Positions 49,393-60,803 of a stretch of DNA of 64,000 bases are shown piece after piece (the stretch's first letter is position 1; the number at the start of each line of letters is the position of its first letter). The stretch is from Macrocybe gigantea (Eukaryota > Basidiomycota > Agaricomycetes > Agaricales > Callistosporiaceae): assembly GCA_011319805.1 (NCBI GenBank), contig SJRY01000320.1, positions 124,001-188,000 on the forward strand, given 5' to 3'. Made by a program: the position numbers and the translations under genes. Under the pieces are notes generated by a model. It was not told the origin of the DNA. It saw only the letters and a program-made list of their open reading frames with translations, and did not search any database.

Positions 49393-52300
49393 AGCTGGTT
49401 AGAAGAGAAGAGTAGGTCGTGGGGGAGGCTGAGAGGTGAATTGGAGAGGTGGATTGGACTGACGGCAAGGAGACGAAAACGCTGGGCTTTTATGGTTTCA
49501 GAGCTGGACCCGCGACGGATAAATTAGAGGTATTCCCGTGGTCGAGGAGATGCGTGGATGAAGATCGGCAAAATGGCAAGGAAATCTACATGGACCCAAG
49601 GGGGAGGATTCGCGATGAATCATAGAGTTGAAAAGCGTGTAATTACTACATGGCTGCACAGCTTGCTCATTTCTGAACGTCCAGGGTCGTTTCCTAATCT
49701 TGATATGGGCCGACCTTAATGGGGGTTGTTGCAGAAAGGAAGCTGGACTCTCAAGAAGCCAGGCAGCAACACACGCGAATTATTGATCTGATCGCAGGTG
49801 AAAAAGAACGTAGAAATTCCAGATCCTCTCTGCGGACGAGCCGAGGGGGCGGCATAACGAGATGGACTGAGCTACAGCGGACGGCTACCCGTGGCCAGGA
49901 GATGGTCGGTAGCAAAGTTTAAGCTGGTGTCATCGAAATCCCAACCATATAAGGCACGTGTTTGGATTCTCTTAAGAATCCCAAGATTTCCTGGGATTCC
50001 TCCTAGGAAGAAAAACAGACAAGTCCATGAAACCCAAGGCAATCTAGATAGCCTTTTGACTCGTTCTTCCATTTCCAGAACGATCGCCAGTCTTTGCAAC
50101 TCCCTCCGAGCCTCGTCAACCACCGCTGCAATTCAATAATTCACGGCATGTTTCCTGGTCCTTGGCCATCATGCATCAGCCGCCGCTGATGCTCCTCACC
50201 AGCTGGTATATTCGAGAATCAGACACGGCGAATCTCCTCGTCGCACGCTGCCGTTGTGCTCCTCTTCACTCATTTGCCCGGTCATTTGGCGAGTCTGACA
50301 TTGTCGTCTCTGCTTAGCATCCCCCAGCCCTAGCATTCACCTTGAGACGAGGAGATGTCCGCCGGGGATTTGTCTACTGGTCCGCCAGGTGGCGTGTCAG
50401 GCTCCTGAGTGACACTGAGAAAAGAGACAGCTCAGCGTAAGCAGGTCTCATCGTTGCCCATGGCCTACTTGTATTTCAACTCCGCGACTCTTCCCCGCGG
50501 AAACCCCATCTTCATTTCAACGAGCACGATCACCTCCAAGTCTGTCCATGGACAATCCTCCAACCATTTGCGACACCGAGGTCGAAAGACGACCTTGTCC
50601 TGTCGCTGTCAAGTGCAAGAACTGAGACAGCAGATCTTTGACGACCCTGAGTATGTTGTCTCAACGCGCAACTGCATACGCATTGGGGAGGGGCCGATCT
50701 CTCCTTGTGATTCACGTTCTCTTGGAAAACGTCCTCTTGGAAGAACGTCATTCGGAAAAGACAATGAACAAAAAAAGGAAAAAAGTCGAACGACAGTCGT
50801 TCGCCATTTGACTTGCTCGGTTTTTCATTGGAGTCGACAATGAATTCTTTCGTACGTGATGCACATGTCATTTCCCCTCCCAGAGTGGGGGCCGTGTGGG
50901 CTTAGATAGATTAGATGCACCGGCTATGTGTGTCAGACTCCCTCATGGAACTAGGACGTCTCTGGGCTGCATATGTTCAGACCAAGCGCCAAACGAATGA
51001 CGTGCTAGGCCGTCCAGGAAAAAAAAAATAGAAAGAAAAAGAACCCATTTCCTCCTTCTATCTGCCTGTCAACTCGCTGCTATTCGTGTTTTCTGATCAA
51101 CAAATCTCGTGTCTTTTCGGAAACGCACAACAGCGTCCCAGCCGCCGACGGTTTCAAACAGAAACAGACATGTCGTCTCTTGCCTTCCCCATCTCGATTC
51201 TTCGTTTCCACCGGACAGCTTCTCGCTCTCCACAGCTGAACCATGTGCCCCAGCGGTTCATATTTCATCAAAAAACAGAAACGAGGTCGAACTCTTCTGA
51301 CACATAATCGCAGAACAATCTACGGTCAATCAATCTCCACAAGTCGTCGCCTGATAACACTGGGAAAAATAATCTCCTCCAATCAAAACCCCACGCCAAG
51401 CGTCTCTTCCCCCCTGCCCTCCACCTTCTTCCTCAGACTCCCGGCCTGTTTTGGCCTTTGCCTCTTTCCTCACAAGTTTCGAGGAGCGCATGAACCAGGA
51501 ACGGGTACTCTCGTCACCTGCCATCAATCGATTGCCTGACTGATAAGCTCGAACGAGGTTCAATACAGTCTTGGACACCTTCTTAGCTACAATGTCCCAT
51601 GGGGCCAGAGTGTGCGGGTGCCCGCGTCGTTCGCAAACAACCGGACTGGCCCGATCGCTTCGTTTCGCATCATGTTTTCTCATACATACGCACGCGACTC
51701 GTGCACGACCAAGAGTAAAAAAAAGTCGCACAAAATTACATGGAGCATAACGTATACACTCCCCAGAACTTGATATCCCGCGTTCTTCCGTCTGCGAATT
51801 CTCCCAAACGCGAGAAGATCTCCTGAACAAATCTCTGGAAATAGACTTTTTTCCCTTTAGACAAAGGGAAGCGAGTTTCAAGAGCCTTTTGAGCCTCTTT
51901 GCTTTCGTGTTCGCACGCAGACTGAAGCATTCACTTTCGTCGTCCAGCCCAGCACTCTAGACTTCCTTTTATTCATTCGAGGCGAGGCAGGCCCGAGCTT
52001 ACTGTGCATTTTCTGTCTTCAGGGTTGATAGGCTCAGCTCAGAAGAGGTTCTTGATGAAGGCTTGGGCTTAGAGTGACTCCGGCAATTATAATAACCTAC
52101 ATTCATTGCACAAGAGCCAAAGACCTGGTTAGAATTCTCGTTCATTTGGGAGAGCCTGGCCCAAAGCGTCAAGACCAAGGAAAAAGAAAATTGCCGAAGC
52201 AATTCTCGGAATCAATCGTGACACACCAATCGGTGAATTCAGAAACATTGCTCCAAAGCGGGCAATGACGAAATGGTGATGGTAAGCATTCTCTCTGAGA

Positions 52301-53547
52301 GAACCAGGTGCGGGCGAAGACACCCTCAAATGTCGCGCGACCTCGCTTCAGTGTGGTATTATAAAAGAAGGGGGGATTTGACATTGCAGTCGCAGAGACG
52401 CGGAGAGTGCCGTAGTACGTTTCCAGAGGATTGCAACGGAGCGAACCCTGAGATCGCATAGGTTCCCCCCAAAGGAAACGGACAGAGAGTTCGCAGAAAT
52501 AAGAAACGAACTCAATCCCAAGTTTGTAAGGGGAAGGGCGCGGGGAAGGGCGAAAGCTAAAAACGAGAGCGGTCTTCAAGACCCGCACTCGCGTCGCGTT
52601 TTTGGGCGTCGTACGTAATGCGGACGGGGCACAGACGTGTGAGCGGTAAAATCTGACCGTCTTCGTGCGTAAGGAATGTCGTCGAGATCAAACCAAAAGA
52701 CGTCGTGCCGTCCGCGATGTCCTTGAATTTCGTGCGAGTTTTTTATGCATTGAGGAATGTTCCAAAAGTCTTCGCTCCATGCGTGGGCTGAAGACCGTTT
52801 GCGATCACGACAGCACAGCGATGCGCAATCCGAGCAAAGAAGTCGGCATGTGCGGTTTTCTCGCGGAGCGGAGCTGAGCTGGCGAATTGGTTTGCGTTTT
52901 GACGTTGATGTCGGACAGGTATTCTCAGAGAGATCGTGAGTTTACGGCGCAAAATGAATCCCTTTTTCTCAGAGCTCTTGTTCGGCTGATCTCTGAGAAA
53001 GTGTAAAGAAGACACGGGGGTTGAAGAGGAGAATGTCTGACGGCACCATCGAATTCGAGCTGCCCGCCACGACGTAACGTTTCAAGAAGGGATATAGATC
53101 ATGTCCGTATATGGAATCCGCTATGTGTCAGAGATTCGCTGTCAATATCGGCTCCTGCTGATGCTCCAGCGAGTGTTATTTTTCCTCTTGGAAGGAAAGA
53201 AAAGGTTTTTCCCAAGACGGGCAAAGATAGAGGTTAATTGGACGCTGATTTACCGATTGTGGGCCGCTTTGGAGTTCCAAGGGGGCGGATCGGTGAATAA
53301 ACAATCTGGCGAGGAGGACAAAAAGGCCATGTTAGCCGCTACAGATGCGAGGACGATTCAAATTGGGAAGTACGAGGAAGAGCATGAGCTGTTTCTTAGA
53401 ATGTCGAATAACGCTTCCCTGAGCTGCGCTTCTTTTAACGTCGGTTACGGAATCATAGTGGGGCGATAGCAGGACTGCAATCGTTGCAATCGGTAAAACA
53501 CTGACAGGCACGCTGTGGAGCCGGATTTACACCGCACACTCGTCGCG
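49393..53547. other. About 4 kb without a supported gene
   Basis: The longest stretch of the window without a recognisable gene. Frames of 90-180 codons occur on both strands (for instance 51330-51881 minus and 53101-53469 plus) but show no family motif, no splice context and no consistent coding bias. The left end holds the methyltransferase promoter and the right end the ARL2 3' region. A non-coding transcript or an unrecognised lineage-specific gene is possible. Confidence 0.4.
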
Positions 53548-54611
53548 TCAGGCCGCAGCAAGCTCGGATGCTGCTGGACCTGGTGGAGACGCGACTGGAA
53601 ACTGCGTGGAACTGTAGTATAGTCTGCTTGCGACATCGTTCACCACCCAGTTCAGGCCGGCTTCGAGTCCCTCTCCCGTTACAGCACTGCAAGGCCAGAT
53701 ATTCCAGTTATGAGATTTGATCGCAAGGAGGTCGAGCGCCTGGAGGGACAAAAGGACGACAATGATAAGCAGAGATAATCGCCATTTGCCACGATGGGAG
53801 CGTGAGTTTCCGAAGAAACCGAGGAATATGCGAAGATAAGGAGAATGAAGAATGTGGCATGGCGGGCAACACACACTTACATCGCGGATCTCCGAGTCAG
53901 ACAGTGATCCCTGCAAATCCTGCTTATTGGCGAAGACAAGCAGCGACGCACCAGCCAGCCGCTGTCAAAAATGTTTGGTTCGCGTTGTTGCGAAGACGAA
54001 TGCCGTGGTTGTTCATGTGGGCGAGTTGATAAGACGTTGCTTAATGAGTCGAACGTCGCAACATGACAGAGGGATGACGACACTCACGTCTTCGGTCAGA
54101 AGACTGTGCAGCTCAGCCTTGCAGTCTTCCATCCGCAACCTGTCACTGGAATCGACTACCCACACGAGGGCGTCCGTCTGCTCAAAGTAGTTCCGCCAGT
54201 ACGGACGCAGGGTGCGTTGACCGCCAACGTCCCCTGTGCAATGGATCAGCCAAGACGACGCGTCAATAATGGGGAGTTACCGACGCACATATGTTGAGAG
54301 TGTATCTAAAGGTAAGTTTGCGATCCGGATTAGCGGAGTGCTCAGAACCAGAAGAAGGGCGTGTGGTGCTGTTCTCTCACTTGCCATGTACGAACGTCTT
54401 GATATTGAACCCCAACGTCGGACTGATCGTGGAGATGTCTTCGTCGTTGAGCTTTTTGAGAATGGTTGTCTTCCCAGCGTTATCGAGGCCACTGATGAAA
54501 GACTGGTCGATTGATGAGTAATTCTGAGAAAACGAGTGCTGCTCACAGAAAGAGAATTCTCATCTCCTTCTCCTTTCTGCGATTTTTGCGGATGACGGTG
54601 AGTAGGCCCAT
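53548..54611 (-). CDS. ARL2: ARF-like GTPase ARL2
   Basis: Small GTPase of the ARF family that works with tubulin cofactors in tubulin folding (Alp41 in fission yeast, Cin4 in budding yeast). Six exons: 54611-54547, 54491-54381, 54305-54289, 54233-54088, 53961-53881, 53739-53548. It has [20 protein letters not shown], the P-loop GLDNAGKTT, the switch region [55 protein letters not shown] and [19 protein letters not shown]. Gly2 is present; the family is usually not efficiently myristoylated. The third exon is a 17-nt micro-exon. The C-terminus has an Ala/Pro/Ser-rich extension ending SELAAA. Frame intact. It lies head to head with the lipase, 149 bp apart. Confidence 0.95.
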
Positions 54612-54760
54612 TTGTGATGGTGTGGGGAGGACAAGGGGACAGGTTAATCACATGTGCCGAATCCAACTTCGGTTGCCCCACTTCTGATCAACCTGCCGAA
54701 TTGTATATCCTCCTCCGCTCCTTCCGTTCGTTTCTCTGCAACTTTCACTAGCTGGATGTG
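54612..54760. promoter_or_regulatory. Shared upstream region of ARL2 and lipase genes
   Basis: 149 bp between divergent start codons, pyrimidine-rich near 54704-54750. It must carry both upstream regions if both starts are right. No defined element seen. Confidence 0.45.
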
Positions 54761-57494
54761 ATGGTCAAGAGCTGGGACACTTACACCAGGCAGGGCATCG
54801 ATTTCGCATCCACCGCGGCTTCTTTCGGTTTCAGTCTCGTAAAGTCTGGCACGAGGCTTGGGGTATGTCTCGACGTGTTCAGTTGCAATGGCCCAAGCTG
54901 CTCACAGATCATCATTGTAGTTTGCCGTTACCAGGAGTATAACGACTACCGCGGCTGGAATAACGACTGCTATTGTGGACCATGCCGTCTTTGGTGGAGG
55001 TCCTGTCACTCGACCTGTCGTAGGTGGCGCATTAGCAAGCGCCTTTTCCCTGGCGGAGCGTGTCACCCTGGCCCCCATCGTTCTAAGCGAGTACATTACC
55101 TCGGCCTCCCTCATCGCGGCTCACAGCTCCATAAACGTGCTCTCTGTCATCTTTCCTGGCGAAAGCGACGCCTCCTTCTCTCTCGCTTCCTTCATCAACC
55201 TCGTCAAGCGAGAATGGAGCGAGCCCAGCGTTTTGCCTGGTAGTGCGCCGGAGAAGCAATATGGAATAACGCAAATTGCGAGGGCAATTGTCGCATGGGT
55301 CGCCTTACAGGGTGTCACGCAGGAGTGGCAGGAGAAGCAATGGTTCAAGCATCTACAAGAGATACGAGTTCACGACGTTCCCCGTAGTCCCTCCCTTGGC
55401 AGATCGAAGCGGTGCGCTCCTCGCCCTCAACTACTCACTTCACCTCCTGATTTACCGTCCCGAACTAGGAGAGGCTCCCGAATTCGTGTTACGTCCGACA
55501 TCATATATCCCGGGGACAGCACACAAATCATCGCAGCCGACATTGGCGACGCTCCTCCGCGTCCCCAAACCAAGGCTTCAAGGTTCTCTTTGACTCCAAT
55601 CGTCCCAGCCGCCTCGACCTCCATCAAACTTCCACCATCCCCACGTCCGATCCCCATCCGCCTGCCCGACAACGACCTCAAGCAGACTCTCCGCCGTCTG
55701 TCCAAGATGGTCCTCGCCGGCTATGGCGGCGCCAGCCTCCTCTTCTTCGGCGTCTGGCAGGACCAGAGCACAGCTGCCGAAGAGGAAGCGAGCTGTCTTA
55801 CGCACGCGATAGATGCCTCGGAAGCGGAAGCTGCGGGGGATTTTTCCGGCCCCACTCCGAATGGAAACGGATCGAACGGCTCAGATCCACGGCAAGAGGT
55901 CCCTGCCGACTCTCAGTATTCTTGGTGGGACGTCCTGCTGGGCAAGCACGATAAGGAGATTTTCGAAAGGGCAGCCAACCTCGGCTCGCCTGGAGAGAAG
56001 GCGAAGGAGGAAATCACAGCGAGGATGGTTGCTACTGCTGTTTGTATTATCTTTTTCACTGCTTCAAATGTGATATTAATTGACGTCATTCAGGTCTCTG
56101 GAAAGCACCATATGTTGACGAGATTTTGGGTACTAACCGATCATGGACGCGGACAAGTTGTTCTTGTCTTACGAGGTTTGTGGCACTAAATATTCACTGA
56201 ATCCGGCTCGTTCATCTCATGCACTAGGGACGATGTCTCTGAATGAGATTGCCGCCGACCTTACTTGTGAACCGGAGGAGTTCGAACCTGCAATGTCAGA
56301 TTACTATCCAGATACTGAACAAGAACAGCGACCGGAGGACGGACATATCCCGGGCCAGTTTACCTTTCCCTCTTTGTCGCGTACGCAGTCGAGCTCTTCG
56401 ACGTGGTCATCTCCGAGGTATCACGTACACGCTGGGATGCTCAGGATGGCTAGGGCGATGGGTGACGTTGGGAAGCCAGTCCAGCTTGCCGTGCAGGAGG
56501 CTTTATATCACAACCCCGGTTATGGTGCGTTTTCATGTGCATTCGCAAACCGGTATCGCTGTAGCCTGTGGGTACCTCTTCGCAGAATTAGTGATGTGTG
56601 GTCACAGTTTGGGTGCCGGCGTGGCTGCTCTTCTTGGTCTGGTCAGTCTAACATCGCGCTGTGTTGAGATGCCTCCGTTCTGACTCGTTGGCGTATACAG
56701 ATGTGGGCCGATCCGCGCACCTGCTTGACGGTGCGGTCGAGTGGTCTGCCAGTCGATCGACGTGTTTCGGTCTTCTGCTTCGCACCTCCGTGAGTCGCTG
56801 ATGTCCAGCAGCCCAGATCTCTACCGCGGACGCTGATGCTGACTTTGCTCAGGGCGCTGACGGACGCGAAGCTGAGCAAGCTCGCGAACAAGCTGATCGT
56901 CTCCTTCGTGCACTCTCACGACGTCGTCGCGCGGTTGTCACTCGGCTCCGTGCGCGACCTCAAGAACGCCGCATCGTGGCTCTGCGACGCCAATGAAGCG
57001 GGGAACGGCAAGAAGGCGGGCGAAGGATGGGAAGCCGTCACGCAGCGCGCTAGGCGGTGGAAAGCGGGCACTGGGTCGGCGGAGGATTCGCACTGGGTCA
57101 GTCTTTTGTTGTCTGTGCGTCGCACGGCCTGAGCTCTGAACATGACGGTGATGGTTTTGCAGTTTATAGCGGTGCGCAAGACGCTGGAGGCCAACATGCA
57201 CATGGCGAACATGTTTCCGCCTGGGCGCGTCCTCTGGGCCATGCGAGACAAGGATCTGCATCCGTCGCATCGGCTCTCGAGTTCGAGCGACATGAGCTCG
57301 GATAAGCTCAGGCTGTTTGAGGTGCTGGACGTGGAGAGGGTGTTTTCGCAGCTTGTGTTCGCCAAAGACATGCTCATGTGCGTCGTTGCCTTTTTTCATT
57401 ATGTCGAAGGGGGCTTATGCGCGTCATGATGTTGCATCTCCATAGTGCACACATGCCTCATCAGTACGACAGAGCACTGCACGACTTGCTATGA
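54761..57494 (+). CDS. Class 3 lipase (sn1-specific diacylglycerol-lipase-like)
   Basis: Serine hydrolase of the fungal lipase class 3 fold, similar to diacylglycerol lipases. Nine exons: 54761-54862, 54921-56027, 56094-56175, 56228-56524, 56586-56641, 56701-56789, 56853-57096, 57163-57377, 57446-57494. The N-terminal region is weakly hydrophobic (AGITTAIVDHAVFGGG, VVGGALASAFSLAERV). The hydrolase part has FWVLTDHGRGQVVLVLRG, MSLNEIAADLTCEP, MCGHSLGAGVAALLG (nucleophile elbow G-H-S-L-G), FCFAPPALTD, VHSHDVVARLSLGSVRDLKN (likely acidic residue) and AHMPHQYDRALHDLL, where a His near the end probably completes the triad. Between about 55380 and 55590 two frames are open; I kept the one that stays continuous with both sides. 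The start is the first in-frame ATG in good context; an upstream exon cannot be excluded. Confidence 0.88.
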
Positions 57495-57821
57495 TCATAG
57501 AATGGAGGTTATTGATCCCTCCGCTTGTTTTCGAGATCCAATTCTCGACAGTCTAGGAGCCACATACACACATATTTGTACAGTACATCTATCCGTTCGC
57601 TCCGATTTACAGTAGATACCATGTAGCTGGCTATCCATATTTTTATCGTATTGTACAGATATTATACAATCAGAAAATTCTGACCGAGACTGGAACTGAC
57701 TGCACCTGAAGATATGTAGAATAGTAGCGCGTTCTCTATCCAGTCCTCCTTCCAGTCTGAAAGGCCGCGTGTGTCACTGAAATATCAGGATCTGAGAGGT
57801 GGCGTGTGCGTAGGACGGGCC
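57495..57821. other. 3' region between lipase and SPT4
   Basis: 327 bp between two stop codons of convergent genes; AT-rich around 57560-57680. No gene seen. Confidence 0.5.
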
Positions 57822-58337
57822 TTAGTCCTCTTCCGTGTGGTCGCGTGTTCTGTACTTGATTCCCCGACTTTCGAGCTCTGCCTCGACATCATCAGGTACA
57901 CGGCCCCGCACGCGCACTGCGTACATTCCCCGTACATATTTTGCTAGAGGATGTCAAAGCCAAAAATTTCAGCTGCTGTATTACAAAAAATGGGCGAAGA
58001 AAAATGAGAACGGGACTCACACGTCCTTTGCCATCTCGCAACCCAGCTGTTTTCCGGATCGACCACGGCAATAACGCCTTCAAAGTAGGGCGTCGTGCAC
58101 GTCGATATCCGCTCGCTGCTTCCCTTGAGCTGTGAAGATTCCAAACCGAGATGAAATACGGATTTTTTAAGCAATAGGACGAGCTTGCAAGTCATTTCTA
58201 GGGCATACCTGCATGATTTCTTCGCAGTTCGGGCATCCGTGCTCGCGAAAATCGGATGGCAGCTGTATGATGGAGCAGAGCAGACATGCGCGTAGTTTTG
58301 TAGATCGTGCTTGAGGGGGAATCCTAGCTTCTGTCAT
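57822..58337 (-). CDS. SPT4: Transcription elongation factor SPT4
   Basis: Small zinc protein that pairs with SPT5 (DSIF) on RNA polymerase II. Three exons: 58337-58209, 58129-58021, 57943-57822, all in phase. It starts MTEARIPPQARSTKLRACLL, has the zinc ligands C-x2-C (CLLC) and C-x2-C (CPNC, in EHGCPNCEEIMQ), then GVIAVVDPENSWVARWQRTS, KYVRGMYAVRVRGRVPDDVE and ends YRTRDHTEED. Length about 119 residues, normal for the family. No defects. It lies head to head with the SLC25A38-type carrier, 239 bp apart. Confidence 0.97.
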
Positions 58338-58576
58338 CGTGGTCAAATGCCGAAGCTCACAGTTCTCCTGAATAGGCTTTGTGTATTACATAAGGAATTT
58401 GCCACGTGAAACGGTTGGTCGAGCCTTTCCAAATCGGGAACCCAGAGGTTCCGTCAAGTGGCACTCAACACCTCTCCACCGACCGGTTAACAGGACGTTT
58501 GTGTGGTTGAACGACTTTTAGGGCCACTTCAGTTGGGGGCTCTTTCGATCGCGTCCTGTCTATCTTCTCGTGAGCA
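58338..58576. promoter_or_regulatory. Shared upstream region of SPT4 and mitochondrial carrier genes
   Basis: 239 bp between divergent starts. Contains GGCCACTTCAGTTGGGGG-type GC-rich phrases near 58522 but no element I can name. Role inferred from position. Confidence 0.4.
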
Positions 58577-59960
58577 ATGAGCAATGTTGGGCAGCAGTTG
58601 CTCTCAGGTATGACAGATTGCGATGGGAAGGGCTTCGTGCCTCATACATATGGATGTCGACTTTCAGGTGCAGCCTCGGGCTTTGCGACCACTGTCTGCC
58701 TCCAGCCTTGTGCGTTCATTTCTCAAAACTTTTTCGAACACTAAATGAATTTTTTTTTTCTTCCGTGCCTCTGCCAGTCGACCTCATCAAGACGAGACTA
58801 CAGCAGGGTGATGGATCAATAGCACGTTCGGGACGAACTCTGTAAATGCGAGTTTGGAAGATGAATTCGAAGCCGTATCTCATTGCGGGTCTCCTATGTT
58901 GTACAGGAATGCCGCGTCGTCGGTCGTTTTGCGCACTGTTCAGGATGTCGTCGCATCCAATGGCTGGACTGGCCTCTGGAGGGGCACTGCGGCGTCTTTA
59001 ATACGGTACGTTCTTGTTTTTCCCGAAGACCGAAGGTCGCGTCCTTTAACTTTTACCTCAGAAACGTGCCAGGAGTTGCATTGTACATGACGAGCCTGAC
59101 CCAGTTGCGCACCATCATGGCTACATCTCCGTACTTTTTGCGTGTTCAGAAGCGCTCAGAGAGGAATAAAACTGTATTGCCCGCTCTTTCGAACTCAGGG
59201 AACTTGTTGGCTGGTGCCACGGCCCGCGTCACAGTCGGATTCGTCCTCAACCCCTTTTCTGTACTAAAGGCCCGTTATGAGGTTGGTCGGTCTGTGCTAT
59301 GGCATTAGATGATTTAATGTTTACTTCTCCGTGAAGAGCAACATGTACGCCTACCAGAGTTTGACAGGAGCTCTAGTTTCCATCACTCGTCAAGGGCCTT
59401 CCGAGCTTCTTCGCGGGTTTTTGGCTTCTTCACTCCGCGACGCACCCTATGCGGGTATCTTCGTTGTATTTTATGAAGGAATCAAACGTGAACTCGGTGG
59501 TGGTTTCTTTTCGTTGCTGCTCATTGGAATGATTATTATTCCCTTCAGCAATGTTGTTCCCGTCGTCTGTGGAGGTCAGGCTTCTATGATCCACAGCATC
59601 TCTGCAGCATCTGCTAGCGCTATCGCGACGATGGCCACTCATCCATTTGACGTCATTAAAGTAAGGTCGCATTGGGTATCATCCATTTGGTGACAGCTGA
59701 TCGGCCTATAATTCAGACAAAAGTGCAGGTAAGATCAGAAGACCGATACCATGGATTTTCCCGGACTATTCAAACGATATGGCAGGCGAGTTTCAAAGAT
59801 TCTTCCCTCGATATCTTCTGATCAATGATTACAGCAACGTGGATTTGCAGGCTATTTTGACGGTGCCTCCATGAGGCTATCACGCAAAGTCCTGAGCTCC
59901 GCCATCGGCTGGGCCGTTTATGAAGGCCTTTTACTCTTTGTTTGGAAATCAAGGACGTGA
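58577..59960 (+). CDS. HEM25: Mitochondrial glycine carrier (SLC25A38/Hem25 type)
   Basis: Inner-membrane carrier that brings glycine into mitochondria for the first step of heme synthesis. Nine exons: 58577-58607, 58668-58709, 58778-58841, 58907-59005, 59062-59281, 59337-59496, 59575-59660, 59717-59785, 59835-59960. It has three carrier repeats with signature motifs: CLQPFDLIKTRLQQ, then GLWRGTAASLIRNVPGVALY; NPFSVLKARYE, then LLRGFLASSLRDAPYAGIFV; and THPFDVIKTKVQ, then YFDGASMRLSRKVLSSAIGW. The motifs RNVPGVALY and RDAPYAGIF are typical of this subfamily. It ends LLLFVWKSRT. The last intron (59786-59834) has a GC donor, CAG|GCGAGT. Frame intact. Confidence 0.93.
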
Positions 59961-60331
59961 CTTTTCCAAAAGTACTACTGTGTACCCTTTTCTTCAGCCA
60001 AGAATTCCTTCAATACGCTATTTACGGAATCTAGCTTTATAGACCATACAATAGGTGGGTTCAAAGCTCCTCTGTCTTTGTGCGATCCTGACATTACCGC
60101 AGGATGTATTCATACACTTACCATACTCAACTCTTTGCAATACAAAATTCATAACAGTTTCGTTCTGGACTGTCTCCTGTCGGTGACTTAGTCCGCAACG
60201 AACCTCGTCCATCAGCTATGTGACGATCTAGTCAGAGTCCAACCTCTCCTATTTCCGATTAATAAAACTGATGCCTACTGGTCTGCTGCGACACAAAACT
60301 GGTTACCTATTCGTCATTACGCTCCTCCCAA

Positions 60332-60803
60332 ATGAATATGTCCGAGTCTACGACATCGGGCTCGACGTCCTCTACCGCAACCCCTACAGCCTCAATGCCC
60401 AGCCGCTCTCGCCCTCCACGAGTTTGGCCGTCCAATTCTTGTCTTTGGAGGCCTCGCACTTGTGGCACTGCTTTTCGTCGTCCTCGCCCTATACTGGATT
60501 TTCTTTGGGAGATCCCTCAAGAAGAGGAGAGCGGATCTGGAGGTGCTTCTTTTTCCGTCTTCCCGCAAAATCGGATCAACTCAATTAGCGATATGAATCC
60601 AGAAGTGCCAAAGAAAGACGTGCACGTCGTCTCCCTCTGGACAGGAGGATATACGAGACACCCGTTGGAAGATGCAAAGAACAGCCGCACGAATGAGAGT
60701 AACGCCTACAGATGAACAAAGTCGCAGATTGGGGACGCAGCTGCGAGCGAGGGCGACGGGACGTTATGACGCGGGTCGAGGAGGAGGTTCATCTGCCGCC
60801 TAA
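60332..60803 (+). CDS. Small single-pass membrane protein, unknown function
   Basis: Not recognised. A Ser/Thr-rich N-terminus (MNMSESTTSGSTSSTATPTA, ending SRSRPP) is followed, in a frame one base off, by EFGRP and a strong transmembrane segment ILVFGGLALVALLFVVLALY, then WIFFGRSLKKRRADLE. A basic cytosolic-looking part runs toward the end MRVTPTDEQSRRLGTQLRAR and a Gly-rich close (GRGGGSSAA, stop 60801-60803). The frame must change near 60420 and again between 60530 and 60680, so there are lost bases, a missed intron, or both. The pieces line up in one direction and make a coherent small type I/III membrane protein. The gene model is tentative. Confidence 0.4.

Noticed and set aside
51330..51881. 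183-codon minus-strand frame
   Set aside because: No family motif, no splice context, no consistent coding bias; judged chance.
53101..53469. 122-codon plus-strand frame near ARL2
   Set aside because: Starts with a plausible Met but has no recognisable feature and runs tail-on into the ARL2 end; not enough to call a gene.
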